Assembly (NCBI GenBank): GCA_963777855.1 | Contig: CAVZRW010000016.1 | Span: 1 to 64,000, forward strand | Source: Prado023 sp963777855 | GTDB lineage: Bacteria; Actinomycetota; Actinomycetes; S36-B12; CAIYMF01 | Length of the DNA: 64,000 nucleotides | Reading direction: 5' to 3' | Shown: positions 46,425 through 56,818 of the stretch, one piece after another | How the letters are laid out: each line of letters begins with the position of its first letter | How positions within the stretch are numbered: the first letter of the stretch is position 1 | The notes under the pieces: model-generated | What the model was told of the DNA's origin: nothing | The model's database searches: none | Seen by the model: only the letters and a program-made list of their open reading frames with translations | Translations under genes and position numbers: made by a program

Positions 46425-47404
46425 GACGGGTCTCCCTTGCTGCCGGTGTCGGAGATGCGCCGGGTGATCATGAAGTTGACCATTCCGATGATGATGATGA
46501 TCAGGAACAGGATCCAGGCCACGGCCGCGGCTCTGCCGAAGCTCTTCTGCGCGCCCCAGCCGAGCTCGTAGATGTACATGGTCATGGTCATCCACTGTCG
46601 GTCGCGAGCCGCCGTTGCCGGTCTGGTTGAACATGCGGGGCTCGTCGAAGATCTGCAGCCCGCCGATGGTCGAGACGATCACCACGAAGATGATGGTGGG
46701 GCGCAGCGAGGGGATGGTGATGTAGCGGAACTGTCGCCAGCGGTTGGCGCCGTCGACCACGGCCGCCTCGTAGAGGTCGCGGGGAACGGCCTGCATGGCG
46801 GCCAGGAAGATCAGGGTGTTGTAGCCGGTCCAGCGGAAGTCGACCATGGTGGCGATCGCGATGTGGCTGGCAAGCACGTCCGCGTGCCAGGCGACCGGGC
46901 CGAGCCGAACCTCGGCGAGCAGTGCGTTGATCGAGCCCGGACTGGTCGGCGAACAGCTTGGAGAAGATCAGGCCCACGGCCACCGGGGCCACCACGAAGG
47001 GCAGCAGGACGCCCATGCGCCAGAAGGTCTTGGAGCGCAGGTTCTGGTCCAGCACCGCGGCCAGGGCCAGGGCGGCGATGACCTGGGGCACGGAGGAGAG
47101 CAGGAAGATGCTGAACGTGTTGCGCAGCCCGGTCCAGAACAGGGGCGCGGTCACGACGTCCTGGTAGTTCTGCGAGCCCGACGAACGCGCCCTTGCCGCC
47201 GATCAGGTTCCACTTGTGCAGCGACACCCACGCCGTGTACACCAACGGGAACAGGCCGACGATGGCGAAGAGGATGAAGAACGGGGAGATGTACAGGTAC
47301 GGGGAGAGCTTCACGTCCCAGGCGTTGCGTCGCTGCCGCCGGGCGAGCTGCTTGTCAGTCAGCGCGGCCTGCGGCGCGCGCTGCGGGGGGGTGATCACAG
47401 CCAT
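46421..47404 (-). CDS. ABC sugar transporter permease, MalF-type (three frame breaks)
   Basis: Start ATG 47404. Fragments in consecutive frames make one protein: YLYISPFFILFAIVGLFPLV (helix 1), FWTGLRNTFSIFLLSSVPQV (helix 2), GVLLPFVVAPVAVGLIFSKL, and the EAA loop EAAVVDGANRWRQFRYITIP. A final helix ends at KGDPS. The frame changes near 47180, 46940 and 46600. Combined length about 328 residues, normal for the family. Partner of the MalG-type permease that overlaps it. Confidence 0.85.
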
Positions 47405-47546
47405 GTTCGTCCTCGCTCACGGTCTTCAGCCACCAGCCGATGCGCTCCGCACCGGAGGGGGTCGCAAGGGAAGGACGGGGTCGATGGGGGGTCCGGGAGG
47501 GTTGCGCCGAGGTCATCGCCGAGTGGCGAACCGCCGCGGGCTCCGC

Positions 47547-47592
47547 CCGCCCGGTCCGTGCCCGCCCTGGAGCGCGGGTACGGACCGGGCGG
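47547..47592 (-). terminator. Strong hairpin between the binding-protein and permease genes
   Basis: CCGCCCGGTCCGT pairs perfectly with ACGGACCGGGCGG. Six more base pairs continue inward, with one G-T wobble (19 bp in all, 8-nt loop). No T-run follows. In sugar ABC operons such a hairpin after the binding-protein gene commonly stabilises its mRNA or attenuates read-through, giving more binding protein than permease. Confidence 0.65.
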
Positions 47593-47605
47593 TCCGCAGG
47601 CGTGA

Positions 47606-48920
47606 TCAGCCGAGCTGCTTCACGGCCTCTTCGAACTTCGCCCACGAGGACGCGGCGTCGTCAGTCTTCTCGACGTCCACGCGGTTCAGGGCGAGCCGCA
47701 TCTCGGCGTTGATCGCGAAGTAGTTCGGGCCCTTGAACGGGGAGACCGTCACGGCCTTGGCCCGGTCGGCCAGGATCTGGCCGGTCGGTGCGTCGTTGAA
47801 GAACGCGTTCGTCTGCGACAGCAGGGCCGGGTCGCTCAGCGCCTCGCACCTGGCTCGGGAACGTGCCCTTGGCCTTGAACGCCTTGATCTGCTGCTCCGG
47901 GGCCGTCAGCCATGCTGCCAGCGCCTTGGCCTCGGCCGGGTGCTCGCCCATCGCGGGAACGGTCAGGAACGAGCCGCCCCAGTTGCCGCCGCCGCCGGGG
48001 AACACGTTGGCGATGTCCCAGCCCTCGACACCGGCCGCGTTGCCCTCGATGACACCGAGCATCCAGCCCGGGCAGGCCATCGTGGCGAAGCCGTCCTTCT
48101 GGAAGGCAGCCGTCCAGTCCTCAGTCCACTGGCCGGTGTGCGACGACTGTGGTCGCCCACCGCAGCGGCGAGGACCTGGTCGTAGATCTTCTTCACCTCG
48201 GGGTTCTCCAACGCGATGATCGTGCCGTCGTTCTTCTCGTAGGCGTTCTGGACCTGGTTGATCATCGCCTGGTAGGTGCCACCGCGCGGTGTCGAAGAAC
48301 GCAGCGCCGGTGTCAGCGGCCATGAACTGCTTGCCGACCTCGAAGTACTTGTCCCAGGTGGCGTCCGCGCCACCGAGCAGGGCGGCGACCTCTTCACGAT
48401 CGGTGGGCAGACCCGCCTTCTCGAACAGGTCGGCGCGGTAGCAGATGCCCTCCGGGCCGATGTCGGTGCCGTAGCCGAGGAGCTTGCCGTCGGCCGTGGT
48501 CGCCTGCGCGGCCTTCCAGTCCAGCCAGCGGCCCTCGACTGCCGGATCGTTGAGGTCGACGAACTTGTCGGCGTACTGCGACAGCTCGGGCAGCCAGTCG
48601 ACCTCGATCGCCTCGATGTCCGATGCGCCGGAGCCGGCAGCCAAGGCCGTCGTTAGGGTCGTGCGCGCATCACCGGACTGCGCGGCCTTCACGGCCTCGA
48701 TCGTGACGTTCGGGTACAGCGTCATGTACTCCTTGATCAGGTCCTCGTACCCGAACTCGTTGAACGTCGCCAGCTTCAGGGTCACCGGCTCTGTGCTGGT
48801 CGGCGAGGGCACCGTGTCGGTCGCCGCTCCGTCACTGCCGCTCGAGCAGCCGGACGCGACCAGCGCGAGACCGGCAAACGCCGCCGTGAGGGCTACCCAC
48901 GACCTCCTGTTTGTTCGCAC
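47606..48920 (-). CDS. ABC sugar transporter substrate-binding lipoprotein (frame-disrupted)
   Basis: GTG start at 48920 behind AGGGAG. The signal peptide ends with the lipobox VASGC (Cys25), followed by a Ser/Thr-rich tether. The fold of family 1 binding proteins is evident: VTLKLATFNEFGYEDLIKEY, LTTALAAGSGASDIEAIEVD, GTDIGPEGICYRADLFEKAG, MACPGWMLGVIEGNAAGV and WLTAPEQQIKAFK. The true C-terminus (FEEAVKQLG) is reached in another frame. The frame changes near 48290, 48150 and 47850. It would capture an oligosaccharide outside the cell and deliver it to the MalF/MalG pair. Confidence 0.87.
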
Positions 48921-49072
48921 ATCCACTCCCTGTGTCCATCGCACGGCGACCGCGCCGCCGTGCGCTCTGCGAGGCCGCGGGGTCCCGCGGCCTCGGCCGT
49001 GATGAGGCGCCGTCCGCGGCCTCGTCGAGGGCTCGCGGTCTGCGCCCGACTCCCTGAGAGAGGGCTCTCTGG

Positions 49073-49084
49073 GAGAGCGCTCTC
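49073..49084. promoter_or_regulatory. LacI-type operator O1 at the binding-protein promoter
   Basis: GAGAGCGCTCTC, a perfect 12-bp palindrome with central CG, as in LacI/GalR operators. It covers the expected transcription start of the leftward ABC operon. Confidence 0.75.
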
Positions 49085-49086
49085 AG

Positions 49087-49116
49087 AGCATCCTCTCCTT
49101 CCGAACCCCGTGTCAA
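49087..49116 (-). promoter_or_regulatory. Predicted promoter of the ABC sugar operon
   Basis: On the minus strand TTGACA (49111-49116) and GATGCT (49087-49092) are 18 bp apart. The -35 is a perfect consensus. The predicted start falls at about 49080, inside operator O1, so bound repressor would block initiation. Confidence 0.6.
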
Positions 49117-49158
49117 GGGGGGTCTTGCGCCGGTTATCAGATCGTGACACTCTCGAGT

Positions 49159-49170
49159 GAGAGCGCTCTC
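49159..49170. promoter_or_regulatory. LacI-type operator O2 upstream of the large enzyme gene
   Basis: GAGAGCGCTCTC again, identical to O1 and 86 bp from it, 47 bp before the start codon at 49217. A weak rightward promoter (TTGCGC, 17 bp, CACTCT) would place its start at about this site. Confidence 0.72.
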
Positions 49171-49216
49171 TGTCGCTTCCTGATGATCCCTGTGATCCGA
49201 GCCGTAGGAGGTCTGC

Positions 49217-52200
49217 ATGCTTGGCCATGTCCTCGACCGCACTGACGTTGCCCAGGGCCCCGATGACGCCGACGGGTTCGTGGACCTCCTCGGGCGCAGG
49301 TTCTACCGGATCAGCGACTTCGACCGGCTCGACCCGTTCTTCATGACGATCGTCGGCGCGGGAGACGCGTGGCTGTTCATCTCGAGCACCGGCGGGCTGA
49401 CCGCCGGTCGGGTGCGGCCCGATTCGGCGCTCTTCCCGTACTACACCGACGACAAGGTGGCCGAGAGCGCCGGTCGCACGGGGGGCGTGAGCCTGCTGCG
49501 GGTGAGCGGGGGATTCGAAACGGTGCTGTGGGAGCCGTTCACCTCGGGCCAGGTGGCGGGGGAGGGCGTGCGGCGGCACCTGTACAAGGACGTGGCGGGC
49601 GCCGCGGTGGTGTTCGAGGAGATCCGTGCCGACCTGGGTCTCCGGATGCGGGTCACCTGGCAGACGGGCAGCCGGTTCGGCATCGTGCGCACCAGTGAGC
49701 TGGCGAACGTAGGTGAGGCGGCGTGTGAGGTCGAGCTCCTCGACGGGTTCGTGAACATCCTCCCGGCGGGTGTGGACGTGGACACACAGAACAGGTTGAG
49801 CAACCTCCTCGATGCGTACAAGCGTGCTGAGTCCGACCAGCGCACCGGGCTGGGGATGTTCTGGCTGAGCTCCCGGCTGACCGACCTGGCCGAGCCGAGC
49901 GAATCCCTGTACGCGAACGTCGCGTGGCAAGTCGGGCTCGCAGAGGTCGATCACCTGGTCTCGAGCCGGCAGCTGGCCTCGTTCCGCCGCGGCGCCCCCG
50001 TCGCGGCCGAGTGCGACATCCGCGGCCAGCGGGGGGCCTACCTCGTGCACGCTCGACTCGGCCTCGAGCCAGGGGAGCAGCGGACCTGGAGCATCGTCGG
50101 CGACGTCGAGCGAGACGCTGCCGACGTCGTCGCCCTGCGCGACCTCCTCACCCGCCCCGAGGAGCTGGCCGGGCTGCTGGAAGCCGACGTGCGGGCCAAT
50201 CGTGTCGACCTGGAGCGGATCCTGGCGGCTGCCGACGGGCTGCAGTCCACAGCCGAGGAGCTGGCCACGGCCCACCACGCTGCCAACGTGCTGTTCAACG
50301 TGATGCGCGGCGGGATCCCGGCAGACGGGTACCGGGTCGAGGCCCGCGATGTGTGCGCCTTCATCCGGAGCGCAGTCCGGCCACGGCCGAGCACTGCGCC
50401 CCCCTGCTGGCCGATATGCCTGCCCGGCTGACGATCGGCCAGCTGCTCGACGGGGCCCGGGCGAGCCGGAACCCGGACCTGGACCGCCTGGCGCGGGAGT
50501 ACCTGCCGCTCACGTTCAGCCGACGGCATGGGGATCCGTCCCGACCCTGGAACAGGTTCGAGATCGCGCTGCGCGACGAGAACGGCGAGCCGCAGCTGAG
50601 CTTCCAGGGCAACTGGCGCGACATCTTCCAGAACTGGGAGGCCCTGGCGTGGTCGTTCCCGGAGTACCTGGAGTCGATGGTCGCCGTGTTCCTCGACGCG
50701 ACCACCGCCGACGGGTACAACCCCTACCGGATCTCCCGCTCGGGCGTCGACTGGGAGATCCCGGAGCCGGACAACCCGTGGGCCAACATCGGCTACTGGA
50801 GCGACCACCAGATCATCTACCTGCTCAGGCTGCTGGAGACCTCAGCCCGCTTCCACCCCGGTCGGCTGCAGGGCATGCTCGACTCCGCCATCTTCACCCA
50901 CGCGGACGTCCCGTACCGGATCGCGCAGTACGACCAGATCCTGGTGGATCCGTTCGAGACCATCACCTTCGACGAGGCCCACGCCGAACTCATCGACGAA
51001 CGGGTTGCCGTGCGCGGCGCGGACGGGCGCCTGGTGCACGGGCTGGACGGCGAGCTGGTGCGGGTCACCCTGGCCGAGAAGCTGCTGCTCCTGCTGCTGG
51101 CCAAGGTGGTCAACCTCGTGCCCGACGGCGGGATCTGGATGAACACCCAGCGCCCCGAGTGGAACGACGCCAACAACGCACTCGTCGGTCGTGGCCTGTC
51201 GGTCGTGACCCTGGCCCAGCTGCGCCGGTACGTGGAGTTCGTCCGGGGTCTCATCACCTCCGACACGCACGTGACCGAGGAGTTCGCCGATCTGCTCGGC
51301 GACGATCTCGCAGGCACTGGAGGCCCATCGAGCACACCTCGACGAGGGCTTCACGGACGCCACGCGCCGGACATTCATGGACGACCTGGGGAGGCTCGGC
51401 TGCGCCTACCGCGAGCGGGTCTACGCCGGGTTCTCCGGCAGGCGCACCGTGGTCACCGGCGAGCGGGTGCAGTCGACGCTCGACGCGGCCCTGGCCTACG
51501 TCGATGCCAGCCTGACGGCGAACCGGCGCGACGACGCCCTGTTCCACTCCTACAACATCCTCGACCTCTCCGACGGTGCGGCCCGGATCCGGCGACTGCC
51601 CGAGATGCTCGAGGGCCAGGTCGCGATGCTGTCCAGCGGGGAGCTGGGGGCGCAGGAGTCCCTCGCCCTGCTCTCCGGGCTGCGTGCCAGCGCCCTCTAC
51701 CGCGCGGACCAGCACAGCTACATGCTGTACCCGGACAAGGACCTGCCCGGATTCCTCGATCGGAACACGTTCACGCCCGACCGGGCACAGTCCTGCCCCC
51801 TCGTCGCCGCCCTGGTGGGGGCGGGGACCGCAGCCTCGTCGTCGCCGACGGTCACGGCGCCCTGCACTTCGCCTCCGGCGTCCGGAACGCCCGCGATGTG
51901 GAGGAGGGCCTCGACCGGCTCGCGGCCGATCCCGACCTCGGCGAGGTGGCCAGGGACAGTCGTGCCGAGCTGCTGGACATCTTCGAGGAGGTGTTCACCC
52001 ACGCCAAGTTCACCGGGCGCTCCGGGTCGTTCTTCGCCTACGAGGGACTCGGGAGCATCTACTGGCACATGGTGTCCAAGCTGCTGCTCGCGGTGCAGGA
52101 GACCGTGGAGCGCGCTGTCGCCGACAACGAGCCGAGTGCCACGGTGCGAGCCCTCCTCGACGCCTACGAGGACGTTCGCGCAGGGCTCGGCTACAGCAAG

Positions 52201-52656
52201 CCGGCCGAGGTCTACGGGGCCTTCCCGGCTGACCCCTACTCGCACACGCCCGCCGGCCACGGCGCCCGCCAGCCCGGCATGACAGGCCAGGTGAAGGAGG
52301 AGGTGCTGACCCGGCTCGGCGAGCTGGGGCTTCGGGTGGAGGGTGGCCAGATCGTGTTCCGGCCCATCCAATTGCGCGAGACCGAGTGGCGTCAGCGGCC
52401 CGGGACCTTCGAGTACGTAGACGTGCTCGGCGACGACGCCGCGGTCGATCTGCCCGTCGACTCCCTGGCGTTCACGTTCTGCCAGGTTCCGGTGGTGTAC
52501 CTGCGCGCCGACGCGCTGGGGGTCCGGGTCGTCTGGGCTGACGGGACTTCGGTCGACTGCGCGGCTGGTCGGATCCCCGCCGAGGTCAGTGCGAGCATCT
52601 TCGAGCGACGGGGCGAGGTCCACCGCATCGAGGTGCGCACTCCCGGGGCCCTCTGA
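49217..52656 (+). CDS. Large (about 1150 aa) glycoside hydrolase/phosphorylase-like protein (frame-disrupted)
   Basis: The ATG at 49217 follows a perfect TAGGAGG. The N-terminal half is beta-rich (FYRISDFDRLDPFFMTIVGA, YVDLDTQN-like VDVDTQNRLSNLLDAYKRAE). The centre has an aromatic, acidic region: FQGNWRDIFQNWEALAWSFP, then DNPWANIGYWSDHQIIYLLR and WMNTQRPEWNDANNAL. A beta-sandwich N-domain followed by an (alpha/alpha)6 barrel with acidic residues in WxxD/E contexts recalls GH94/GH161-type phosphorylases, but I cannot assign a family. The frame changes near 50375, 51310 and 51830. There is no signal peptide, so it is cytosolic. It is divergent from the ABC operon and shares its operators, so it should act on the imported sugar. 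Confidence 0.7.
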
Positions 52657-52744
52657 CACCCCCAGGTCCCTGTCCGGTGAGCGGGGCGATGCCGGGCGTT
52701 GTCAACCCTGTCGCGGTCCCGTCCGGCCTCCTGCTGCCCCGGGC

Positions 52745-53650
52745 CTACGCGGGCGCCTCGACAGGGGTGCGGTCCGGGCCGACCCGGGAGTGGATCGCGG
52801 CCAGCAGCTCGGGGGTGACCCGATCGGTGGGCAGCCCCGGGTCGAGCGTCCGGAAGTGCCATTCGACGGGATAGGTCAGGCTCTGCCCCGGCGCGAGGGT
52901 CACGTAGGCCCCCTGGTTCTCGAGCTCGATGTAGTCGCGCTCGGCATCGAAGTACATCTCGACCTCGGCCTGGCGCGGTGCGGCCTGGTCGGGGGTCAGG
53001 TCGGGGAAGATCCTCAGGAAGAGGGTCGCGTCGTGGGCATGGGCCAGCCATCCCCGGGCGTCGGTGAAGTACTTCGACGTCGCCGTCACCGCCTTCACCG
53101 CGATGCACGAGTGGCGCTCGCCGGCCTCCAGCCCCCCGAACCTCGCTTTCGAGTCGGAGTGCAAGTACCAGCAGCCGGGATCCTCGGCCTGCTTCTGCAG
53201 GCGGTCGGCGTCGTGGAAGGGCTGGCCGGTGGCCCAGACGAGGATCCCCGTGCGGGGTGCCCGGGTCACCTGCCACGGGGCGACGTCCTGCGGATGTGGC
53301 CAGACGTTCGTCAGCGTGAACTCGATCGCCACCCCGTGCTCGGACAGGGCGAAGCGCTTCTCGACCTGGAGCCCGAAGTCGGGGTCAGGCGGGCTGCGCA
53401 GGGTGAGGCCAAGCGCCGACTCGGCCACGACCTCGTAGGCCCCCGCGTCGAGGATGGGCGGGGGCGGCCAGTCGAAGCGGGCCTGGGGGCTGGGCCAGAA
53501 GGTGTCGCCGTGGAAACCCGGCACCCGGCCGGGCGGGAGGACGAGCTCCACCCCGTGGTAGCGGACGCTGGCAAGGCGCCCGCCCGCGGAGGGGAGGAAC
53601 TCGACCTCGGTCGGGCCGCAGCTGCGGGACAGTGCGTGGGCGCTGCGCAT
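52745..53650 (-). CDS. DUF4380 (aldose-epimerase-fold) protein
   Basis: About 301 residues, taking ATG 53650 as start; the frame is open to 53809 but upstream residues look non-coding and overlap an operator. Contains VEFLPSAGGRLASVRYHGVE, DTFWPSPQARFDWPPPPILD, FALSEHGVAIEFTLTNVWPH and VYVTLAPGQSLTYPVEWHFR-like features. This is the layout of DUF4380, a galactose-mutarotase-like beta-sandwich. It probably handles the ring form or the end of the imported sugar. It is convergent with the large enzyme gene and has its own palindromic operator upstream. Confidence 0.75.
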   Translation of the reverse strand: MRSAHALSRSCGPTEVEFLPSAGGRLASVRYHGVELVLPPGRVPGFHGDTFWPSPQARFDWPPPPILDAGAYEVVAESALGLTLRSPPDPDFGLQVEKRFALSEHGVAIEFTLTNVWPHPQDVAPWQVTRAPRTGILVWATGQPFHDADRLQKQAEDPGCWYLHSDSKARFGGLEAGERHSCIAVKAVTATSKYFTDARGWLAHAHDATLFLRIFPDLTPDQAAPRQAEVEMYFDAERDYIELENQGAYVTLAPGQSLTYPVEWHFRTLDPGLPTDRVTPELLAAIHSRVGPDRTPVEAPA

Positions 53651-53735
53651 CCCCGCATCCAAGCAGTTCGTGCCGGGGGTGGCGCCGGTGGGCCGGGCTT
53701 GCCCCACCGTCACTGCTGCAGCACCCGGCAAGACA

Positions 53736-53749
53736 GGAGAGCGCTCTCC
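53736..53749. promoter_or_regulatory. LacI-type operator O3 between the DUF4380 and lipoprotein genes
   Basis: GGAGAGCGCTCTCC, a perfect 14-bp palindrome with the same core as O1 and O2. It lies in the divergent region (86 bp from the DUF4380 start, 101 bp from the lipoprotein start) and could control both directions. Confidence 0.72.
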
Positions 53750-53850
53750 CTGATTTACTGGAGCAACCATCGACATCCGGAGGCCCGTCCGGCGATCCGT
53801 GCCCGGCACGGAGGGATCGGCAGGTGTCCCACCTCCTGAGGAGCCGCACG

Positions 53851-54270
53851 ATGAAGATCACGCGCACCACGGCCGCCCTTGCCGGGATCGCCCTGGCCCT
53901 GTCCCTGTCGGGGTGCTCGTCGTCGGGCGGCACGTCAGATGCGAACGCCGCCTACTGCGACGGCGCGGCCAAGGTGCAGACCGAGGTGGACAAGATGGCG
54001 GGCCTGATCAAGGACGGCAGCCCCGCCGAGCTGGTCAAGGCCCAGTGGGGCGCAGTCCAGGCGGCCATCGAGGCGAACTCGGTTCCGCTCTCCCAACTGG
54101 CCAAGTCGGTCCAGGAGGACATCGCGGCAGCAGACGATGCCCTCACCGGCGCCGTCGCAGCGATCCCCGAAGGCACTCCTCCGGCCGAGGCCGCCCCCCA
54201 GTACAAGGCGGCGATCGATGCCTACAACGCGTCGATCGCGACGGTCAGGACCGAGGTCGGCTGTTCCTAG
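53851..54270 (+). CDS. Small alpha-helical lipoprotein
   Basis: 139 residues from ATG 53851 after GAGGAG. Signal peptide with lipobox LSLSGC, then a four-helix-like soluble domain with cysteines near both ends (AAYCDGA and EVGCS) that probably form a disulfide. Family unknown; many actinobacteria have similar small secreted lipoproteins. It lies 67 bp upstream of the GH3 gene, so may be co-expressed with it. Confidence 0.7.
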   Translation: MKITRTTAALAGIALALSLSGCSSSGGTSDANAAYCDGAAKVQTEVDKMAGLIKDGSPAELVKAQWGAVQAAIEANSVPLSQLAKSVQEDIAAADDALTGAVAAIPEGTPPAEAAPQYKAAIDAYNASIATVRTEVGCS

Positions 54271-54337
54271 CCGGCGCATCCCAGCGCCCTCGACCGGGAC
54301 GCCTCCGGCCGAGGGCGAGACGGCGAAGGAGGCCATC

Positions 54338-56624
54338 GTGACACCTGCCTACCGGGATGCCCTGCTGCCCGTCGACGAGCGGGTCGAGGACCTGCTGGGT
54401 CGCATGACCCTGCCCGAGAAGGTCGGGCAGATGCTGCAGCTCAACGCCCAGGGGGACCTGGACGACATCGTCTCGACCAAGTTGGCCGGCTCGATCCTGC
54501 ACGCGTCGCCCGAGGCGATGGTCCGGGCCATCGAGCTGGCGGCGCGGACCCGGCTGGGCATCCCCCTCCTGACGGCCGACGACGCCATCCACGGGCACTC
54601 GTTCTGGCCGGGCGCCACGATCTTCCCGACCCAGCTGGCGATGGCGTGCTCGTGGGATGCCGGGCTGGTCGAGCGCATGGCCCGGGCGACCGCCATCGAG
54701 GTGTCGGCGACAGGGCTGCACTGGACGTTCTCCCCGGTCCTGTGCATCGCTCGGGACCTCCGCTGGGGACGGGTTGGCGAGACCTTCGGGGAGGACCCGG
54801 TCCTGATCGCGGAGCTCGGGGCCGCCATGGTGCGCGGGTACCAGGGAGCCGGCCTGGACGACCCCACGGCGGTCCTTGCCTGCGCCAAGCACTTCGCCGG
54901 GTACTCGGAGACCCAGGGCGGGCGCGACGCCAGCGAGGCTGACATCAGCCCGCGCAAGTTGCGCTCATGGTTCCTGCCGCCGTTCGAGCGGGCGGTTCGC
55001 GAGGGCGCCCGGACGTTCATGCTCGGCTACCAGGCGATGGACGGGGTCCCGATCACCGCGAACCGGTGGCTGCTCAATGACGTCCTCAAGGGCGAGTGGG
55101 GCTTCACGGGGATGCTGGTGACCGACTGGGACGACGTCGGGCGCATGGTGTGGGAGCAGAGGGTGTGCCCCGACCACACCGAGGCCGCGGCCGTGGCGGT
55201 GCGCGCGGGCAACGACCTGGTGATGACCACGCCCGAGTTCTTCGAGGGCGCCCAGGAGGCGGTCGCCCAGGGCCTGCTTGCCGAGGACGAGATCGACGCG
55301 GCGGTCCGACGGATCCTGCGGCTGAAGTTCGAGCTTCGGCCTGTTCGAGGACCCGCGCGCGCCGGCGGACCCGGCGCGTCGGGCAGCGGTGATCGGCAGC
55401 GCCGAGCACGCCGCCCTGAACCTCGAGGTGGCCAGGCGCTCGCTGGTCCTGCTCCGCAACGACGGGACGCTGCCGCTCGAGGGCGGGCTGTCGGCCGACC
55501 CCGGCGGACGTGCCACGGCTCCCGGCAGGGCCCGGACGATCGCGGTCATCGGGCCCAACGCCGACGATGCCGCAGCCGTGCTCGGCGACTGGGCCGGCGA
55601 CTCCGGCCAGATCGACTGGATGCCGGACGGCCACCCCCGCGAGATGGTGCAGACCGTGCTCGACGGGTTCCGCGCCGTGCGTCCCCGAGGACTGGGACGT
55701 CAGGCTACGCACGCGGAGCCGACATCCAGATCCTCGTCCCCGACCCCGCGGGCGCGTCCTGTCCCGACGGTGGGGCGCGCGCACCGGTGTTCTCCCCGGC
55801 CCGCCATCGACTCAGGCGCTGCTCGCCGAGGCCGTCGCCGCTGCCGAGGCTGCGGACTGGGCGGTGGTGGTGGTCGGCGACACGATCGGCTCTGATCGGC
55901 GAGAGCCCGTTCGACGGCGACCCTGGAGCTGCAGGGCGGCCAGGTCGCCCTGCTCGATGCGCTCGCAGCCACCGGCACGCCCGTGATCGTCGTGCTGCTG
56001 CACTCCAAGCCGGCGGTGCTCCCACCCTCGGCGATGGGGGCGGCCGCGCTCATCGAGGCGTTCAACCCCGGGATGCGCGGAGGCAGGCGATCGCGGAGCT
56101 GATCCTGGGCGTGATCGAGCCCACCGGGCGCATGCCCCTGTCCGTGCCGCGCCACGTGGGCCAGCAACCCGTCTACTACAACCAGATCCGCGGCCAGCAC
56201 GGGGAGCGCTACGCCGACCTCACCCAGGAGCCGTTGTTCGTGTTCGGGGAGGGTCTGAGCGTACTCGACGGTCGAGTACTCGGACCTGGAGGTGGCTGAT
56301 GCGGTCGTGCCGTCAGCCGGGGTCGTCCGCGCCCACGTGACGCTGAGCAACGTCGGCCCGCGACCGGCGCTGGAGACCGTCCAGGCCTACGTCAGCGACC
56401 TGGTGACCAGCGTGACGTGGGCCGAGAAGGAGCTCAAGGCCTGGCAGCAGGTCCAGGTGCCACCCGGCGAGTCTGTACGGATCGCGCTGGAAGTGCCTGC
56501 TCGGGCGTGCTCGCTGGTCACCGCCGACGGCAGGCGCGTCGTCGAGGCGGGTGAGTTCGAACTGCTGGTCGGGGCCGCTGCGAACCCTGGCCTCCTCAGG
56601 GCGGGCTTCCGGATCGGGGGCTGA
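54338..56624 (+). CDS. Glycoside hydrolase family 3 beta-glucosidase-like enzyme (frame-disrupted)
   Basis: GTG start at 54338 behind AAGGAGG. Residues 1-330 form the GH3 barrel: LTADDAIHGHSFWPGATIFP, WTFSPVLCIARDLRWGRVGE, CAKHFAGYSETQGGRDAS (KH at 184-185). The nucleophile Asp263 is in GFTGMLVTDWDD. The C-terminal sandwich (LLRNDGTLPL, AVIGPNADDAAAVLGDW) and a fibronectin-III-like end (VTLSNVGPRPALETVQAYVS) follow. The frame changes several times between about 55335 and 56280. About 762 residues, normal length. There is no signal peptide, so it hydrolyses imported beta-glucosides or similar oligosaccharides in the cytosol. Confidence 0.87.
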
Positions 56625-56755
56625 CTGCGGGGCGGCGGTGGCGGGGCTCACGGTCTGTGCGCCCCCGGCCGTCCCGTTGCTCCTGGCCACGTACGCGACC
56701 GGTCCACTGTCCAAGCAGACCGATGCTCATCGAAGGATCGACCTCCGGAGCAGGG

Positions 56756-56798
56756 ACATCGGAAGGGCCGCCCCCCGGGGGGACGGCCCTTCCGATGT
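56756..56798. terminator. Bidirectional terminator between GH3 and PTS EIIC
   Basis: ACATCGGAAGGGCCG and CGGCCCTTCCGATGT form a perfect 15-bp stem, with further C/G pairing in the loop. It sits in the gap between two convergent genes and would end transcripts from both sides. Confidence 0.8.
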
Positions 56799-56818
56799 CG
56801 TGTGCAGGTGACGGCGGA

